A DNA stretch of 64,000 nucleotides from Paracoccus aestuarii (GTDB lineage: Bacteria > Pseudomonadota > Alphaproteobacteria > Rhodobacterales > Rhodobacteraceae). Positions 45,944-56,830 of the stretch are shown here, piece by piece. Under the pieces are notes generated by a model. It saw only the letters and a program-made list of their open reading frames with translations, did not search any database and was not told the DNA's origin. Made by a program: the position numbers and the translations under genes. The stretch is from positions 2,467,001 through 2,531,000 of the forward strand of contig NZ_CP067169.1 of assembly GCF_028553885.1 (NCBI RefSeq), written 5' to 3'. Position 1 is the first letter of the stretch; the number at the start of each line of letters is the position of its first letter.

Positions 45944-46830
45944 TGATCGACCCGATCTCGATCTTTCTGGTGTTGCTGGGGGCCGCGACGCCGATCCTGT
46001 TTGCCGCGCTTGGCGAACTGGTCGCGGAACGCGCGGGCGTGCTGAATCTGGGCGTCGAGGGGATGATGATCACCGGCGCGCTGGCGGGCTTCGCCGCGGC
46101 CTATGGGACGGGCAACCCGTTCCTGGGCTTTCTGGTCGCGGCCATCGCGGGGGCCGCGATCTCGCTGCTGTTCGCGGCGCTGACGCAGGTGTTTCTGGGC
46201 AATCAGGTCGCCTCGGGCCTTGCGCTGACACTGTTCGGGCTGGGCCTGGCCGCGATGCTGGGCAAGCCCTTCGAGGGCGTGCGCGCCCCCGTCATGCCCG
46301 CAGGCCCCCTGCGCATCAACTGGATCGTCTGGCTGGGGCTGGTCATGGTGCCCGCGCTCTGGTGGTTCCTGAACCGCACCCGCCGCGGGTTGATCCTGCG
46401 CGCAGTGGGCGAGAACCACGAGGCCGCGCATGCGCTTGGCTACAACGTGCGCCTGACGCGGCTGGCGGCGATCGCCTTCGGGGGCGCCATGGCTGGGGTG
46501 GGCGGGGCCTTCATCTCGATCGCCACCGTGCTGCAATGGACCGAAGGCATGACGGCGGGCGCAGGCTGGATCGCGCTGGCCATCGTGGTCTTTTCCAACT
46601 GGACCGCGCCGGGAGTGCTGGCGGGGGCGTGGCTCTTCGGCGGGGTCACGGTGCTGCAACTGCGCCTGCAGGCGGCGGGGGTCGCGGTGCCGGTGCAATT
46701 GCTGTCCATGGCGCCCTATCTGGCGACGATCATCGTGCTGGTGGCCATCTCGGCCCGGCAGAAATACAGCCGCCGCGCGGGGACGGGTGCGCCCGGATCG
46801 CTCGGCACGAATTTCCATGCGCTGCGGTGA
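45940..46830 (+). CDS. BMP-type importer permease 2
   Basis: A 296-residue partner permease of the same fold. ERAGVLNLGVEGMMITGAL is the matching motif of the second subunit, with NQVASGLALTLFGLGLA and WIALAIVVFSNWTAPG downstream. With permease 1 it makes the channel through which a purine-type nucleoside or similar ligand is expected to pass. It is followed after 33 nt by the binding-protein gene. Confidence 0.93.
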   Translation: MMIDPISIFLVLLGAATPILFAALGELVAERAGVLNLGVEGMMITGALAGFAAAYGTGNPFLGFLVAAIAGAAISLLFAALTQVFLGNQVASGLALTLFGLGLAAMLGKPFEGVRAPVMPAGPLRINWIVWLGLVMVPALWWFLNRTRRGLILRAVGENHEAAHALGYNVRLTRLAAIAFGGAMAGVGGAFISIATVLQWTEGMTAGAGWIALAIVVFSNWTAPGVLAGAWLFGGVTVLQLRLQAAGVAVPVQLLSMAPYLATIIVLVAISARQKYSRRAGTGAPGSLGTNFHALR

Positions 46831-46863
46831 ACCGCAGGCACCAACAGCAGAGAGAGGGATGAC

Positions 46864-47940
46864 ATGAACCGCAGAACGATCATGGCCGGCGCCACCGCCC
46901 TGATGGCCGTGCTGGCCGCCCCGGCCTTCGCCCAGGACGAGCCGCTGAAGATCGGCTTCATCTATGTGGGCCCGGTGGGCGATGGCGGCTGGACCTATCA
47001 GCATGACCAAGGCCGCCTGGCCATCGAGGAGGAGTTCGGCGACCGCGTCCAGACCACCTTCATCGAAAGCGTCCCCGAAGGGGCGGATGCCGAACGCGCC
47101 CTGACCCAGCTGGCGCTGGCCGGCAACCAGCTGATCTTCGCGACCAGCTTCGGCTTCATGGACCCCACGATCAACGTGGCGGCGCGGTTCCCGGACGTGA
47201 AATTCGAACACGCCACCGGCTACAAGACCGCCGAGAACGTCGCCACCTATGACGCCCGCTTCTACGAGGGGCGCGCGGTCATCGGCACCATCGCGGGCCA
47301 TATGACGGAATCGAACCGCATCGGCTATATCGGCTCCTTCCCGATCCCCGAAGTGATCCAGGGCATCAATTCCAGCTTCATCCATGCCCGCAAGGTCAAC
47401 CCGGATGTCGAGATGCGCATTGTCTGGGCCTATAGCTGGTTCGACCCCGCGCGCGAGGCCGATGCCGCCAACGCCCTGCTGGCCGAAGGCGTGGACGTGA
47501 TCATGCAGCACACCGATTCCACCGCCCCCCTGGCCCAGGCCGAGGCGGCGGGCGCGATCGGCTTCGGCCAGGCCAGCGACATGGCGCAGTACAAACCCAG
47601 CCCCCGCGTCGCCTCGATCATCGACGACTGGTCGCCCTATTACATCAAGCGCGTGCAGGCGATGCTGGACGGCACGTGGGAAAGCGGCTCCAGCTGGGCC
47701 GGGATCGGCGAGGGCGAGGTCGTCATCGGCGAGATCACCGAGGCTGTCCCCGCCGAGGTCCGCGAAGAGGCCGAGGCCCTGCGCGACGCGATCGGCGCGG
47801 GCGAATACCACCCCTTCACCGGCCCGCTGAACAAGGCCGATGGCAGCGTCTGGCTGGCCGAGGGCGAGGTCGCCACCGACGAGATGCTGCAATCGATGGA
47901 TTTCTTCGTCGAGGGCATCACCGCCCAGATCCCGCAGTAA
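46864..47940 (+). CDS. BMP-family substrate-binding protein
   Basis: A 358-residue periplasmic binding protein of the basic membrane protein (PnrA/Med) family, known to bind purine nucleosides. The signal peptide ends APAFA-QDE; there is no lipobox Cys, so it should be soluble in the periplasm, normal for Gram-negatives. KIGFIYVGPVGDGGWTYQHD is the N-terminal ligand strand and loop region, and VDVIMQHTDSTAP the hinge area. AGAGAG before ATG 46864 is the ribosome site. The last 23 nt overlap the convergent methyltransferase gene. Confidence 0.93.
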   Translation: MNRRTIMAGATALMAVLAAPAFAQDEPLKIGFIYVGPVGDGGWTYQHDQGRLAIEEEFGDRVQTTFIESVPEGADAERALTQLALAGNQLIFATSFGFMDPTINVAARFPDVKFEHATGYKTAENVATYDARFYEGRAVIGTIAGHMTESNRIGYIGSFPIPEVIQGINSSFIHARKVNPDVEMRIVWAYSWFDPAREADAANALLAEGVDVIMQHTDSTAPLAQAEAAGAIGFGQASDMAQYKPSPRVASIIDDWSPYYIKRVQAMLDGTWESGSSWAGIGEGEVVIGEITEAVPAEVREEAEALRDAIGAGEYHPFTGPLNKADGSVWLAEGEVATDEMLQSMDFFVEGITAQIPQ

Positions 47941-48640
47941 CGGGCTTTCGCCACTCCATGACGTGAAACCAGGGTGCGTCGCGGAAGCGGCGCACCGTTT
48001 CGGGCGGGCCGCCGGTGGGCTGGGGTTCCTCGAAATGGGTCATCACCAGCCCCTGCCCCAACAGCGCCTGCAGATAGGTCTGGAAGGGCCGATGCCAGTT
48101 GCGCACCGTGATGCCGCGCCAGCTGACCCATTCCGCGCGCGGATCGGCATAGCCGTTCATCACGAATTCCCGGCTGTCATCGGCGCGCCCGCGCCAGGTC
48201 CCCGCCGTGCTGAAGCTGTTCAGGTTCGCGATCAGCAGCCGCCCGCCGGGACGCAGGATGCGGGCCATCTGGGCCACCGCCTCCTCCAGCCCGTCGATGT
48301 CGATCAGCGTCAGATAGCTGACCACCAGATCGGTGGATGCGTCATCCAGCGGCAGCGCCTCGGCCCGGGCGTCCAGATAGCGCCCGCCGGGGTCGCGCGC
48401 CGCCGCCGTGGCGCGCAGATCGGCGGTGGGTTCCACGCCGATGGGGTCGATCCCCTCGGCGCGCATCAGGCGGCAGAACCGCCCCTCGCCGCAGCCCACA
48501 TCCACCGCGTCATGCGCCCCCGAGGCCCGGACCCGCGCCAGCATCGGCCCGTCCAGCACATGACGGCGCGAGAAATCGCCGTCCGAGCCCATATCGGCGA
48601 TCCAGGCGCGGGCCGATGCCTCCCATCCGTTATCCGGCAT
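47918..48640 (-). CDS. Class I SAM-dependent methyltransferase
   Basis: A 240-residue methyltransferase. Motif I is AVDVGCGEGRFCRLM, the acidic ribose-binding residue lies in GVEPTADL, and LPLDDASTDLVVSYLTLID and ILRPGGRLLIANLN are motifs II-III. The fold is that of UbiE/COQ5-like enzymes acting on small molecules; the substrate is unknown. ATG 48640 shares a base with the purU stop (GTG 48643 is also possible), so it is co-translated with purU. Its end overlaps the BMP gene by 23 nt. Confidence 0.86.
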   Translation of the reverse strand: MPDNGWEASARAWIADMGSDGDFSRRHVLDGPMLARVRASGAHDAVDVGCGEGRFCRLMRAEGIDPIGVEPTADLRATAAARDPGGRYLDARAEALPLDDASTDLVVSYLTLIDIDGLEEAVAQMARILRPGGRLLIANLNSFSTAGTWRGRADDSREFVMNGYADPRAEWVSWRGITVRNWHRPFQTYLQALLGQGLVMTHFEEPQPTGGPPETVRRFRDAPWFHVMEWRKPVTAGSGR

Positions 48641-49524
48641 CACCCCATCCGTTCGCTGGCATAGCTGCCCGGAGAGGGCGGAAAGACCACCGTCTTGTCG
48701 CCGTTCAGGAACACCCGCCCGTGGATATGGGCATGGATCGCGTGGGCCAGGACCTGCGCCTCGACATCGCGGCCCAGGCTGACGTAATCGGCGGGCGATT
48801 GGGCATGGGTCACGCGCACCGTGTCCTGTTCGATGATCGGGCCCTCGTCCAGATCGGCGGTGACGTAATGGCTGGTCGCGCCGATCAGCTTCACGCCGCG
48901 CTCATAGGCCTGCTTGTAGGGGTTCGCGCCCTTGAAGCTGGGCAGGAAGGAATGGTGGATGTTGATGATCCGGCCCGACATCTCGCGGCACATGCGGTCC
49001 GACAGGACCTGCATGTAGCGGGCCAGCACGATCAGCTCAGCCCCCGTTTCCTCGACGATGCGCATCTGGGCGGCTTCGGCCTCGGGCTTGGTGTCGGGGG
49101 TGACCTTGATGCAATGGAAGGGGATGTCATGGTTCACCACGACCTTCTGGTAATCCATGTGGTTCGAAATGACGCCTGCGATCTCGATCGGCAGCGCGCC
49201 GATGCGCCAGCGATAGAGCAGGTCGTTCAGGCAATGCCCGAAGCGGCTGACCATGATCAGCACCTTCTTCTTGACGGCATCGGCGGTGATCTCGACCTCC
49301 ATGCCGAAACGGGCGGCGATGGGGGCGAAATCGGCCCGCAGGCTGTCCAGCGTGGCCGCGCCCTCGGACCGGAAGCTGACGCGCATGAAGAACCGGCCGG
49401 TCTCGGTATCGTCGAACTGGGCGCTGTCGGTGATGTTGCAATCCGCATCCGCCAGCGCGCCCGAAATGGCCGCAACGATGCCGCGGGTCGAGGCGCAGGT
49501 CACGCGCAGGGTAAAGCTGTTCAT
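48640..49524 (-). CDS. purU: Formyltetrahydrofolate deformylase
   Basis: A 294-residue PurU: an N-terminal ACT domain (about 1-80) and a formyltransferase-type catalytic domain with N188, H190 and H191 in IINIHHSFLPSF and the aspartate in SLGRDVEAQ. It hydrolyses 10-formyl-THF to formate and THF, balancing the one-carbon pool and feeding formate to purine synthesis. ATG 49524 starts MNSFTLRVTC, the normal start. Overlap with the methyltransferase gene suggests one operon. Confidence 0.95.
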   Translation of the reverse strand: MNSFTLRVTCASTRGIVAAISGALADADCNITDSAQFDDTETGRFFMRVSFRSEGAATLDSLRADFAPIAARFGMEVEITADAVKKKVLIMVSRFGHCLNDLLYRWRIGALPIEIAGVISNHMDYQKVVVNHDIPFHCIKVTPDTKPEAEAAQMRIVEETGAELIVLARYMQVLSDRMCREMSGRIINIHHSFLPSFKGANPYKQAYERGVKLIGATSHYVTADLDEGPIIEQDTVRVTHAQSPADYVSLGRDVEAQVLAHAIHAHIHGRVFLNGDKTVVFPPSPGSYASERMG

Positions 49525-49555
49525 CGGGTGCATCATCCTTGGCCGGATATAGAAA

Positions 49556-49584
49556 GGGGCGCGGGACCCCCGGCCCCGCGCCCC
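49556..49584 (-). terminator. Hairpin between amidohydrolase and purU
   Basis: GGGGCGCGGG and CCCGCGCCCC form a perfect 10-bp stem with a 9-nt loop; on the minus strand TTTCTAT follows. It could end the M20 amidohydrolase transcript (stop at 49664), or act in the purU leader, as it is only about 32 nt before the purU ATG. The rest of 49525-49663 shows nothing I can name. Confidence 0.4.
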
Positions 49585-49663
49585 CGACATTTCCCCCGAT
49601 CATGCGGAAATGACAATCCGTTTGCGACCCCGCGGGGCCGCACGCGACATCGGCCGTCGCGCG

Positions 49664-50830
49664 TCACGCGGCCGGCAGCCGCGCCTCGACCATGCCCGCA
49701 TACCAGCTGGAGCCCGCCGGGATCGCATCGTCGTTGAAGTCGTATTCCGGGTGATGGACCATGGCCGTATCGCCATTGCCGACCCAGATATAGGCGCCGG
49801 GACGTTCGTTCAGCATATAGCTGAAATCCTCGCCGCCCATCATCGGCAACATGTCCATGTCCACCCCGCCCGAGATCGCGCGCGCCACGTCGGCGGCCCA
49901 TTCCGTCGCCTGCGGGTCGTTCATCGTCACCGGATAGCCGCGCTGGTAATCCACATCCGCCCGCGCGCCCATGGCGGCGGCGATATTGGTGGCAACGCGG
50001 GTGATCCCCTCCTCCAGCTGGTCGCGGACCTCGGGGTCCAGGCTGCGGGCGGTGCCCTTCAGCTTGACGACCTGGGGGATGACGTTATGCGCCGTGGAAT
50101 CGGTCGAGACCACGCAGACCGAGATCACGGCGTTCCGCAAAGGGTCGATGTTGCGCGCCACGACCGACTGGACGGCCACGATGATCTGGGCGGCGGTCAG
50201 GGTCGTGTCGATGCATTCATGGGGCTTGGCCGCATGGCCGCCCTTGCCGGTCACGGTGATGTCGAACTGATCGGCCGCCGCCATCATCGCGCCGGGCCGG
50301 ATCGAGAACTGGCCCACCGGCATGCCGGGCATGTTGTGCATCCCGTAGACCTCGTCGATCTTCCAGCGGTCGATCAGCCCGTCCAGCACCATCGCCTGGC
50401 CGCCGCCGCCGCCCTCCTCGGCGGGCTGGAAGATGACCACGGCGGTGCCGTCGAAATTGCGCGTCTCGGCCAGGTATTTCGCCGCGCCCAGCAGCATGGC
50501 GGTATGGCCGTCATGGCCGCAGGCATGCATCTTGCCCGGCACCTTCGAGGCATGGGCCGCACCCGTCTGTTCATGGATCGGCAGCGCGTCCATATCCGCG
50601 CGCAGCCCCACGACCCGGCCCCGCGTGTCGCTGCGGCCCCGGATCACGCCCACCACGCCGGTCCGGCCCACGCCCTCGGTCACCTCGTCGCAGCCGAACT
50701 CGCGCAGCAGCTCGGCCACCCGGCCCGCGGTGCGATGCACATCATAGAGCAGTTCGGGGTTCTCGTGGAAATCGCGGCGCCAGGCGGTGATCTCGGGCAG
50801 CAGTTCGGCAAAGCGGTTCTTGACGGGCAT
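49664..50830 (-). CDS. M20-family amidohydrolase (hippurate hydrolase-like)
   Basis: A 388-residue metal-dependent amidohydrolase of the M20D group, which removes acyl groups from N-acyl-amino acids or related amides. HACGHDGHTAML (metal ligands C104 and H106), PAEEGGGGG (E138/E139) and YGMHNMPGMPVG (H165) form the two-metal-site pattern of this group. The dimerisation domain follows (about 185-290). AAGGAG precedes ATG 50830. It lies on the same strand, about 70 nt after the dipeptide importer ATPase gene, so it may act on the imported ligand. That link is inferred from position only. Confidence 0.92.
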   Translation of the reverse strand: MPVKNRFAELLPEITAWRRDFHENPELLYDVHRTAGRVAELLREFGCDEVTEGVGRTGVVGVIRGRSDTRGRVVGLRADMDALPIHEQTGAAHASKVPGKMHACGHDGHTAMLLGAAKYLAETRNFDGTAVVIFQPAEEGGGGGQAMVLDGLIDRWKIDEVYGMHNMPGMPVGQFSIRPGAMMAAADQFDITVTGKGGHAAKPHECIDTTLTAAQIIVAVQSVVARNIDPLRNAVISVCVVSTDSTAHNVIPQVVKLKGTARSLDPEVRDQLEEGITRVATNIAAAMGARADVDYQRGYPVTMNDPQATEWAADVARAISGGVDMDMLPMMGGEDFSYMLNERPGAYIWVGNGDTAMVHHPEYDFNDDAIPAGSSWYAGMVEARLPAA

Positions 50831-50901
50831 GATGACTTCTCCTTCGGGCGGCAGCGTGGCGATTTCCTGCATCATCTGCAAGAGGCGGCGGGGGCACCGC
50901 C

Positions 50902-52734
<1,833 letters not shown>

Positions 52735-52924
52735 CAGGCGCCCCCGGTCATGGTCAGGCCATCACGCTAGACGCTGCCCCGAAAAAGTCAAAGCCCCAAA
52801 CGGGGACGCCGCGGGGTCGCGATGGGTCTTGCTTTCGGCGCGGGCTTCATCTGAAGATATGCCCATTCCGCAGGGACGACACGAACGACAAGAACCGACC
52901 GGACAACCGGGACAGACAACATGA

Positions 52925-52942
52925 CCGGCCCCCGAAGGCCGG
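52925..52942 (+). promoter_or_regulatory. Small hairpin in the binding-protein leader
   Basis: CCGGCC-CCCGAA-GGCCGG lies about 47 nt before the ATG of the peptide-binding protein. It may stabilise the leader. In the whole 254-nt divergent gap (52735-52988) I could not place confident -35/-10 boxes or an operator. Confidence 0.3.
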
Positions 52943-52988
52943 AGGTGGCGTGGACCCCGCGGGCCGCAACACCCAACAGGAGAGTGCA

Positions 52989-54692
52989 ATGAAACTGAGA
53001 ACCGTTCTGATGGGCGCCGCCGCCAGCATGGCGATGGCCCCCGCTGCCTTCGCCGAGCGCGGCAGCGACGGTCAGCTGAGCCTGATCCTCTGGCAGGCGC
53101 CGTCCACGATGAACCCCTATCTGTCGGGCGGCACCAAGGAGATGATCGCCTCCAGCCTGACGCTGGAGCCGCTGGCGGGCTATGACCCGGACGGCAACAT
53201 CTATCCGCGCCTGGCCGCCGAGATCCCGTCGATCGAGAATGGCGGCATCGCCGAGGACATGACCTCGGTCACCTGGAAGCTGCGCGAGGGCGTGAAATGG
53301 TCCGACGGCACCGATTTCACCGCCGATGACGTGGTCTTCACCGCCGAATACTGCATGCATCCCGAAGGCGGCTGTTCCCAGCTGGCCAAGTTCGAGGGCG
53401 TGGAATCGGTCGAGGCGGTGGACGACCTGACCGTGCGCATCACCTTCACCGGCCCCCGGCCCGACCCCTTCACCACCTTTGTCGGATCGCAGTCGCCGAT
53501 CATCCAGAAGGCCCAGTTCGAGGCCTGCCTGGGGGCCGATGCGCCGACCTGCACCGACCAGAACTTCAGCCCCGTGGGCACCGGCGGCTTCCGCGTGACC
53601 CAGTTCCTGACCAATGACACGATCAGCCTGGAGGCCAATCCCGAATATCGCGACCCGGCCAAGCCCGCCTTCGCGACCGTGCTGGTCAAGGGCGGCGGCG
53701 ACGCCGCCGGCGCCGCGCGATCCGTGCTGGAGACGGGCGAATTCGACTATGCCTGGAACACCCAGCTGGCCCCCGACGTCATCGCCGGGATGGAGGCCGC
53801 CGGCCGTGGCCAGGTCAGCGCCGCCTTCGGCAGCCTCGTGGAACGGCTGCACATCAACCTGACCGACCCCTCCTCCTCGCTGCCCGAGGGCGAGCGGTCC
53901 ACCGCCCAGCACCCGCATCCCTTCCTGACCGATCCGGCGGTGCGCCAGGCCCTGTCCATGGCCATCGACCGCGAATTGCTGGTCGAGATCGGCTATGGCG
54001 CGGCCGGCCAGCCGACCTGCAACTATGTCCCCGCCCCGGAGGCCTGGGCATCCGACAACACCGACTGCCTGACCCAGGACATCGAGGGCGCCAACGCGCT
54101 GCTGGACGAGGCCGGTTGGGAACGCCAAGGCAACGGCATCCGCGCCAAGGACGGGGTCGAGCTGCGCATGCTCTATCAGACCTCGGTCAATGCGGTGCGC
54201 CAGGACTTCCAGGCGCTGATCAAGCAGTGGTGGTCCGAGATCGGCGTCGAGACCGAGCTGAAGACCGTGGACGCCTCGATCTTCTTCGGATCGGATGCGG
54301 GCTCGCCCGACACGCTGCAGAAGTTCTATGCCGATGTGCAGATGTATGCCGACAACTTCGACGGGGTGAACCCGACCCCCTACCTGTCCAAGCATACCTG
54401 CAACAAGGCGCCCTCGCCCGCGAACCAGTGGCAGGGCGAAGGCATCAGCCGCTTCTGCGACGAGGAATACGACCGCCTCGTGGCCGAGATCGGCACCATC
54501 TCGGATGCGGATGAACGCGCCGAGATGGGCCGCCGGATGAACGACATGCTGACCAAGGACAGCAATGTCATCATCCCGCTGGTCTATCGCGGCACGGCAT
54601 CGGCGCATTCCAACTCGCTCGGCGGCGTTCAGCTGAATGCCTGGGACAGCGAGATCTGGAACACCGCCGACTGGTACCGCATCCAGCAATAA
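52989..54692 (+). CDS. Peptide-type ABC substrate-binding protein (SBP_bac_5)
   Basis: A 567-residue periplasmic binding protein of the DppA/OppA family (class C, three domains). The signal peptide is about 22 residues (APAAFA-ERG). The family signature is VTWKLREGVKWSDGTDFTAD, followed by DPAVRQALSMAIDRE. Four scattered cysteines could form disulfides. CAGGAGAG precedes ATG 52989. Ligand class: di/oligopeptide, glutathione or similar; not decidable here. A stable hairpin separates it from the permease gene, the usual way to make more binding protein than permease. Confidence 0.92.
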   Translation: MKLRTVLMGAAASMAMAPAAFAERGSDGQLSLILWQAPSTMNPYLSGGTKEMIASSLTLEPLAGYDPDGNIYPRLAAEIPSIENGGIAEDMTSVTWKLREGVKWSDGTDFTADDVVFTAEYCMHPEGGCSQLAKFEGVESVEAVDDLTVRITFTGPRPDPFTTFVGSQSPIIQKAQFEACLGADAPTCTDQNFSPVGTGGFRVTQFLTNDTISLEANPEYRDPAKPAFATVLVKGGGDAAGAARSVLETGEFDYAWNTQLAPDVIAGMEAAGRGQVSAAFGSLVERLHINLTDPSSSLPEGERSTAQHPHPFLTDPAVRQALSMAIDRELLVEIGYGAAGQPTCNYVPAPEAWASDNTDCLTQDIEGANALLDEAGWERQGNGIRAKDGVELRMLYQTSVNAVRQDFQALIKQWWSEIGVETELKTVDASIFFGSDAGSPDTLQKFYADVQMYADNFDGVNPTPYLSKHTCNKAPSPANQWQGEGISRFCDEEYDRLVAEIGTISDADERAEMGRRMNDMLTKDSNVIIPLVYRGTASAHSNSLGGVQLNAWDSEIWNTADWYRIQQ

Positions 54693-54700
54693 GCACGCCA

Positions 54701-54728
54701 GCCGCCCCGGTCCCCGCACCGGGGCGGC
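54701..54728 (+). terminator. Intercistronic hairpin after the binding-protein gene
   Basis: GCCGCCCCGG pairs with CCGGGGCGGC around an 8-nt loop, 9 nt after the stop codon and 35 nt before the permease ATG. There is no T-run, so it is more likely a partial stop or 3'-end stabiliser than a full terminator. Confidence 0.5.
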
Positions 54729-54763
54729 ATCCCGAGGCGCTGCGACAGACGGACAAGGGGCCC

Positions 54764-55771
54764 ATGCTGAATTTCACGATCCGCCGGCTGCTGCTGGCGA
54801 TACCGACATTGCTGTTCATCTCTCTGGTGATCTTCCTGCTTCTGGAGGCGTCGCCGGGCGATCCCTTGGGCGACGTGCCGCTGACCGTCCCGCCCGAGGT
54901 GCGCGAACGCATGCGCGCGGCCCTGGGCCTGGGCGAGCCGTGGTTCGTGCGCTACCTGCTGTGGCTGAAGCAGTTCTTCTGGGTCGAGCCGCTTCACTGG
55001 ACCGACCGCTGGTTCGGCACCAGCTTTAGCGAGGGGATGCAGCGCATCATCAGCTTTCAGTCGCGCAGCCCGGTCTTCGACGTGATCGCGCAGCGCCTGC
55101 CCCAGACCCTGACCGTCGTGGGCATGTCCTATGTGGTGGGCATCCTGATCGCGGTGCCCATCGGCATCCTGTCGGCCTATCGGCAATACAGCCTGTTCGA
55201 TCAGATCGGGACGTTCATCTCGATGATCGGCTTCTCGATGCCGACCTTCTTCACCGGGGTCGTGCTCATCATCGTCTTCGCGGTAAACCTGCAATGGTTC
55301 CCCTCGGTCTATGACACGACGCTGGTCGTGCGGGACTGGGACAGCTTTCTGGCGCAGGCCCGACAGATGGTGATGCCGGTCACGGTGCTGGCGCTCTACA
55401 ACGCGGCGCAGATCAGCCGCTTCATGCGGTCCTCGATGCTGGACAATCTGGGCCAGGACTATATCCGCACCGCCCGCGCCAAGGGCCTGTCGGAACGCAA
55501 GGTGGTGCTGAAACACGCGCTGAGAAACAGCCTGATCCCGGTGGTGACGGTCATCGCGCTTGGCCTGCCCGCGGTCTTCGGCGGCGCGATCATCACCGAA
55601 CAGGTGTTCCGCGTGAACGGGCTGGGGCAGCTGCTGATCTCGTCCATCTATGCCAATGACATCCCGATGGTGCTGACGCTGACCTTCATCTTCGCCATCC
55701 TGATCGTCACCTTCACCCTGATCGCAGACATCCTCTACGGGGTGCTGGACCCGAGGATTCGCTATGACTGA
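54764..55771 (+). CDS. Dipeptide-type ABC permease 1 (DppB-like)
   Basis: A 335-residue permease with six membrane helices. FTIRRLLLAIPTLLFISLVIF is the usual DppB start (given as FTIRRLLLAIPTL), and DYIRTARAKGLSERKVVLKH is the EAA loop that contacts the ATPase. The closing VLDPRIRYD is typical. AAGGGG precedes ATG 54764. It pairs with the next permease. The stop overlaps an ATG (55764) that is probably the original start of the next gene. Confidence 0.94.
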   Translation: MLNFTIRRLLLAIPTLLFISLVIFLLLEASPGDPLGDVPLTVPPEVRERMRAALGLGEPWFVRYLLWLKQFFWVEPLHWTDRWFGTSFSEGMQRIISFQSRSPVFDVIAQRLPQTLTVVGMSYVVGILIAVPIGILSAYRQYSLFDQIGTFISMIGFSMPTFFTGVVLIIVFAVNLQWFPSVYDTTLVVRDWDSFLAQARQMVMPVTVLALYNAAQISRFMRSSMLDNLGQDYIRTARAKGLSERKVVLKHALRNSLIPVVTVIALGLPAVFGGAIITEQVFRVNGLGQLLISSIYANDIPMVLTLTFIFAILIVTFTLIADILYGVLDPRIRYD

Positions 55772-55776
55772 TCCCA

Positions 55777-56739
55777 ATGCAGACGCCCTGCGCGCAAGCG
55801 CGGGCAACGCCGCCGTCCCCGAGGCCGCCAGCCCCCCGTGGCCCCTCCCCGGCCCAGGTCGAGACCCGCAGCCAATGGTCCGACGTCTGGCGCCAGTTCC
55901 GCAGCCATCGCGGGGCGATGGTGGCGCTGGTGATCTTCGTGTCGATCATCCTCTTCGTGTCGATCGGGCCGCTGATCTGGCGGATCGACCCGACCTATGT
56001 GGACATCCGGGCGCGCAATTCGGGCTTTTCGCTGGCCCATCCCCTGGGCACGGACCAGCTGGGCCGGGACCTTCTGGCGCGGCTGATGGCGGGGGGCCAG
56101 GTCTCGATCGCGGTGGGACTGACGGCGATGATCATCGCGATCCTGCTGGGCAGCCTGATCGGCGTGCTGTCGGGCTTCTTCCGCCGGCTGGACGCGCCCC
56201 TGATGCGCATGACCGAACTGTTCCTGGCCCTGCCCCTGCTGCCGCTGCTTCTGCTGATGGTGACGCTCTTCCGCGAGCCGCTGTCCCAGAACTTCGGCTC
56301 CGCCTTCGGGGTGTTCCTGCTGATCGTGACGGCCATCGGCGCGACCAGCTGGATGCAGGCCGCCCGCATCGTCCGGGGCGAGGTGCTGGGCCTCAAGGAA
56401 CGCGAATTCATCCTGGCCGCCCGCTCCATCGGGACGCCATCGCACCGGATGATCACGCGCCACATCCTGCCCAACGTGCTGTCGCCGATCATGGTCGCGG
56501 CCACCTTGGGCATCGCCACCGCGATCATCACCGAAAGCGCGCTGTCCTTTCTGGGCCTGGGCTTTCCGCCCGACTTCCCGACCTGGGGGCGGCTCCTGTT
56601 CGACGCGGTCGACCAGATGCAGCTCTATCCCTGGCGGGTGATCTTTCCGGGGCTGATGATCTCGCTGACCGTGCTCTGCGTGAACTATATCGGCGACGGT
56701 CTGCGCGACGCGATGGATCCCCGCATCCGGGGCCGCTAG
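55777..56739 (+). CDS. Dipeptide-type ABC permease 2 (DppC-like), 5' end uncertain
   Basis: A 320-residue partner permease as sequenced from ATG 55777. The core is sound: HPLGTDQLGRDLLARLMAGG, the EAA loop LKEREFILAARSIGTPSHRM and the closing DAMDPRIRGR. The first 25 residues (MQTPCAQARATPPSPRPP) look out of frame, and no ribosome site precedes that ATG. ATG 55764, which has GAGG seven bases upstream and overlaps the previous stop, reads MTDPNADALRASAGNAAVPE. It joins the permease frame if one C is removed from the six-C run at 55832-55837. A slip there, real or technical, is likely. Confidence 0.85.
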   Translation: MQTPCAQARATPPSPRPPAPRGPSPAQVETRSQWSDVWRQFRSHRGAMVALVIFVSIILFVSIGPLIWRIDPTYVDIRARNSGFSLAHPLGTDQLGRDLLARLMAGGQVSIAVGLTAMIIAILLGSLIGVLSGFFRRLDAPLMRMTELFLALPLLPLLLLMVTLFREPLSQNFGSAFGVFLLIVTAIGATSWMQAARIVRGEVLGLKEREFILAARSIGTPSHRMITRHILPNVLSPIMVAATLGIATAIITESALSFLGLGFPPDFPTWGRLLFDAVDQMQLYPWRVIFPGLMISLTVLCVNYIGDGLRDAMDPRIRGR

Positions 56740-56760
56740 ACCGCCCCGGCCGCCTCTCCG

Positions 56761-56774
56761 TTGCGCAAATACCC
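56761..56774 (+). other. TTGCGCAAATACCC motif after permease 2
   Basis: Lies 21 nt after the DppC-like stop, in the sense direction. It differs from the copy after dnaE (39755-39768) by one base. Here it leads straight into two hairpins, TTGGCC-GCA-GGCCAA (56787-56801) and the terminator at 56803. Confidence 0.5.
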
Positions 56775-56802
56775 TCGGGGGGTGAATTGGCCGCAGGCCA
56801 AG

Positions 56803-56823
56803 AGGGGGGCCGAAGGCCCCCCT
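56803..56823. terminator. Two-way terminator between convergent genes
   Basis: AGGGGGGCC-GAA-GGCCCCCCT is a perfect 9-bp stem with a 3-nt loop between the peptide importer operon (+) and the aldehyde dehydrogenase operon (-). TT follows on the plus strand. Another hairpin lies directly before it. Confidence 0.6.
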
Positions 56824-56830
56824 TCCCCGT

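Noticed and set aside
49525..49663. Tetrahydrofolate riboswitch before purU
   Set aside because: Only one GC hairpin is visible; no pseudoknot-type pairing could be found by eye, and a terminator explains it as well.
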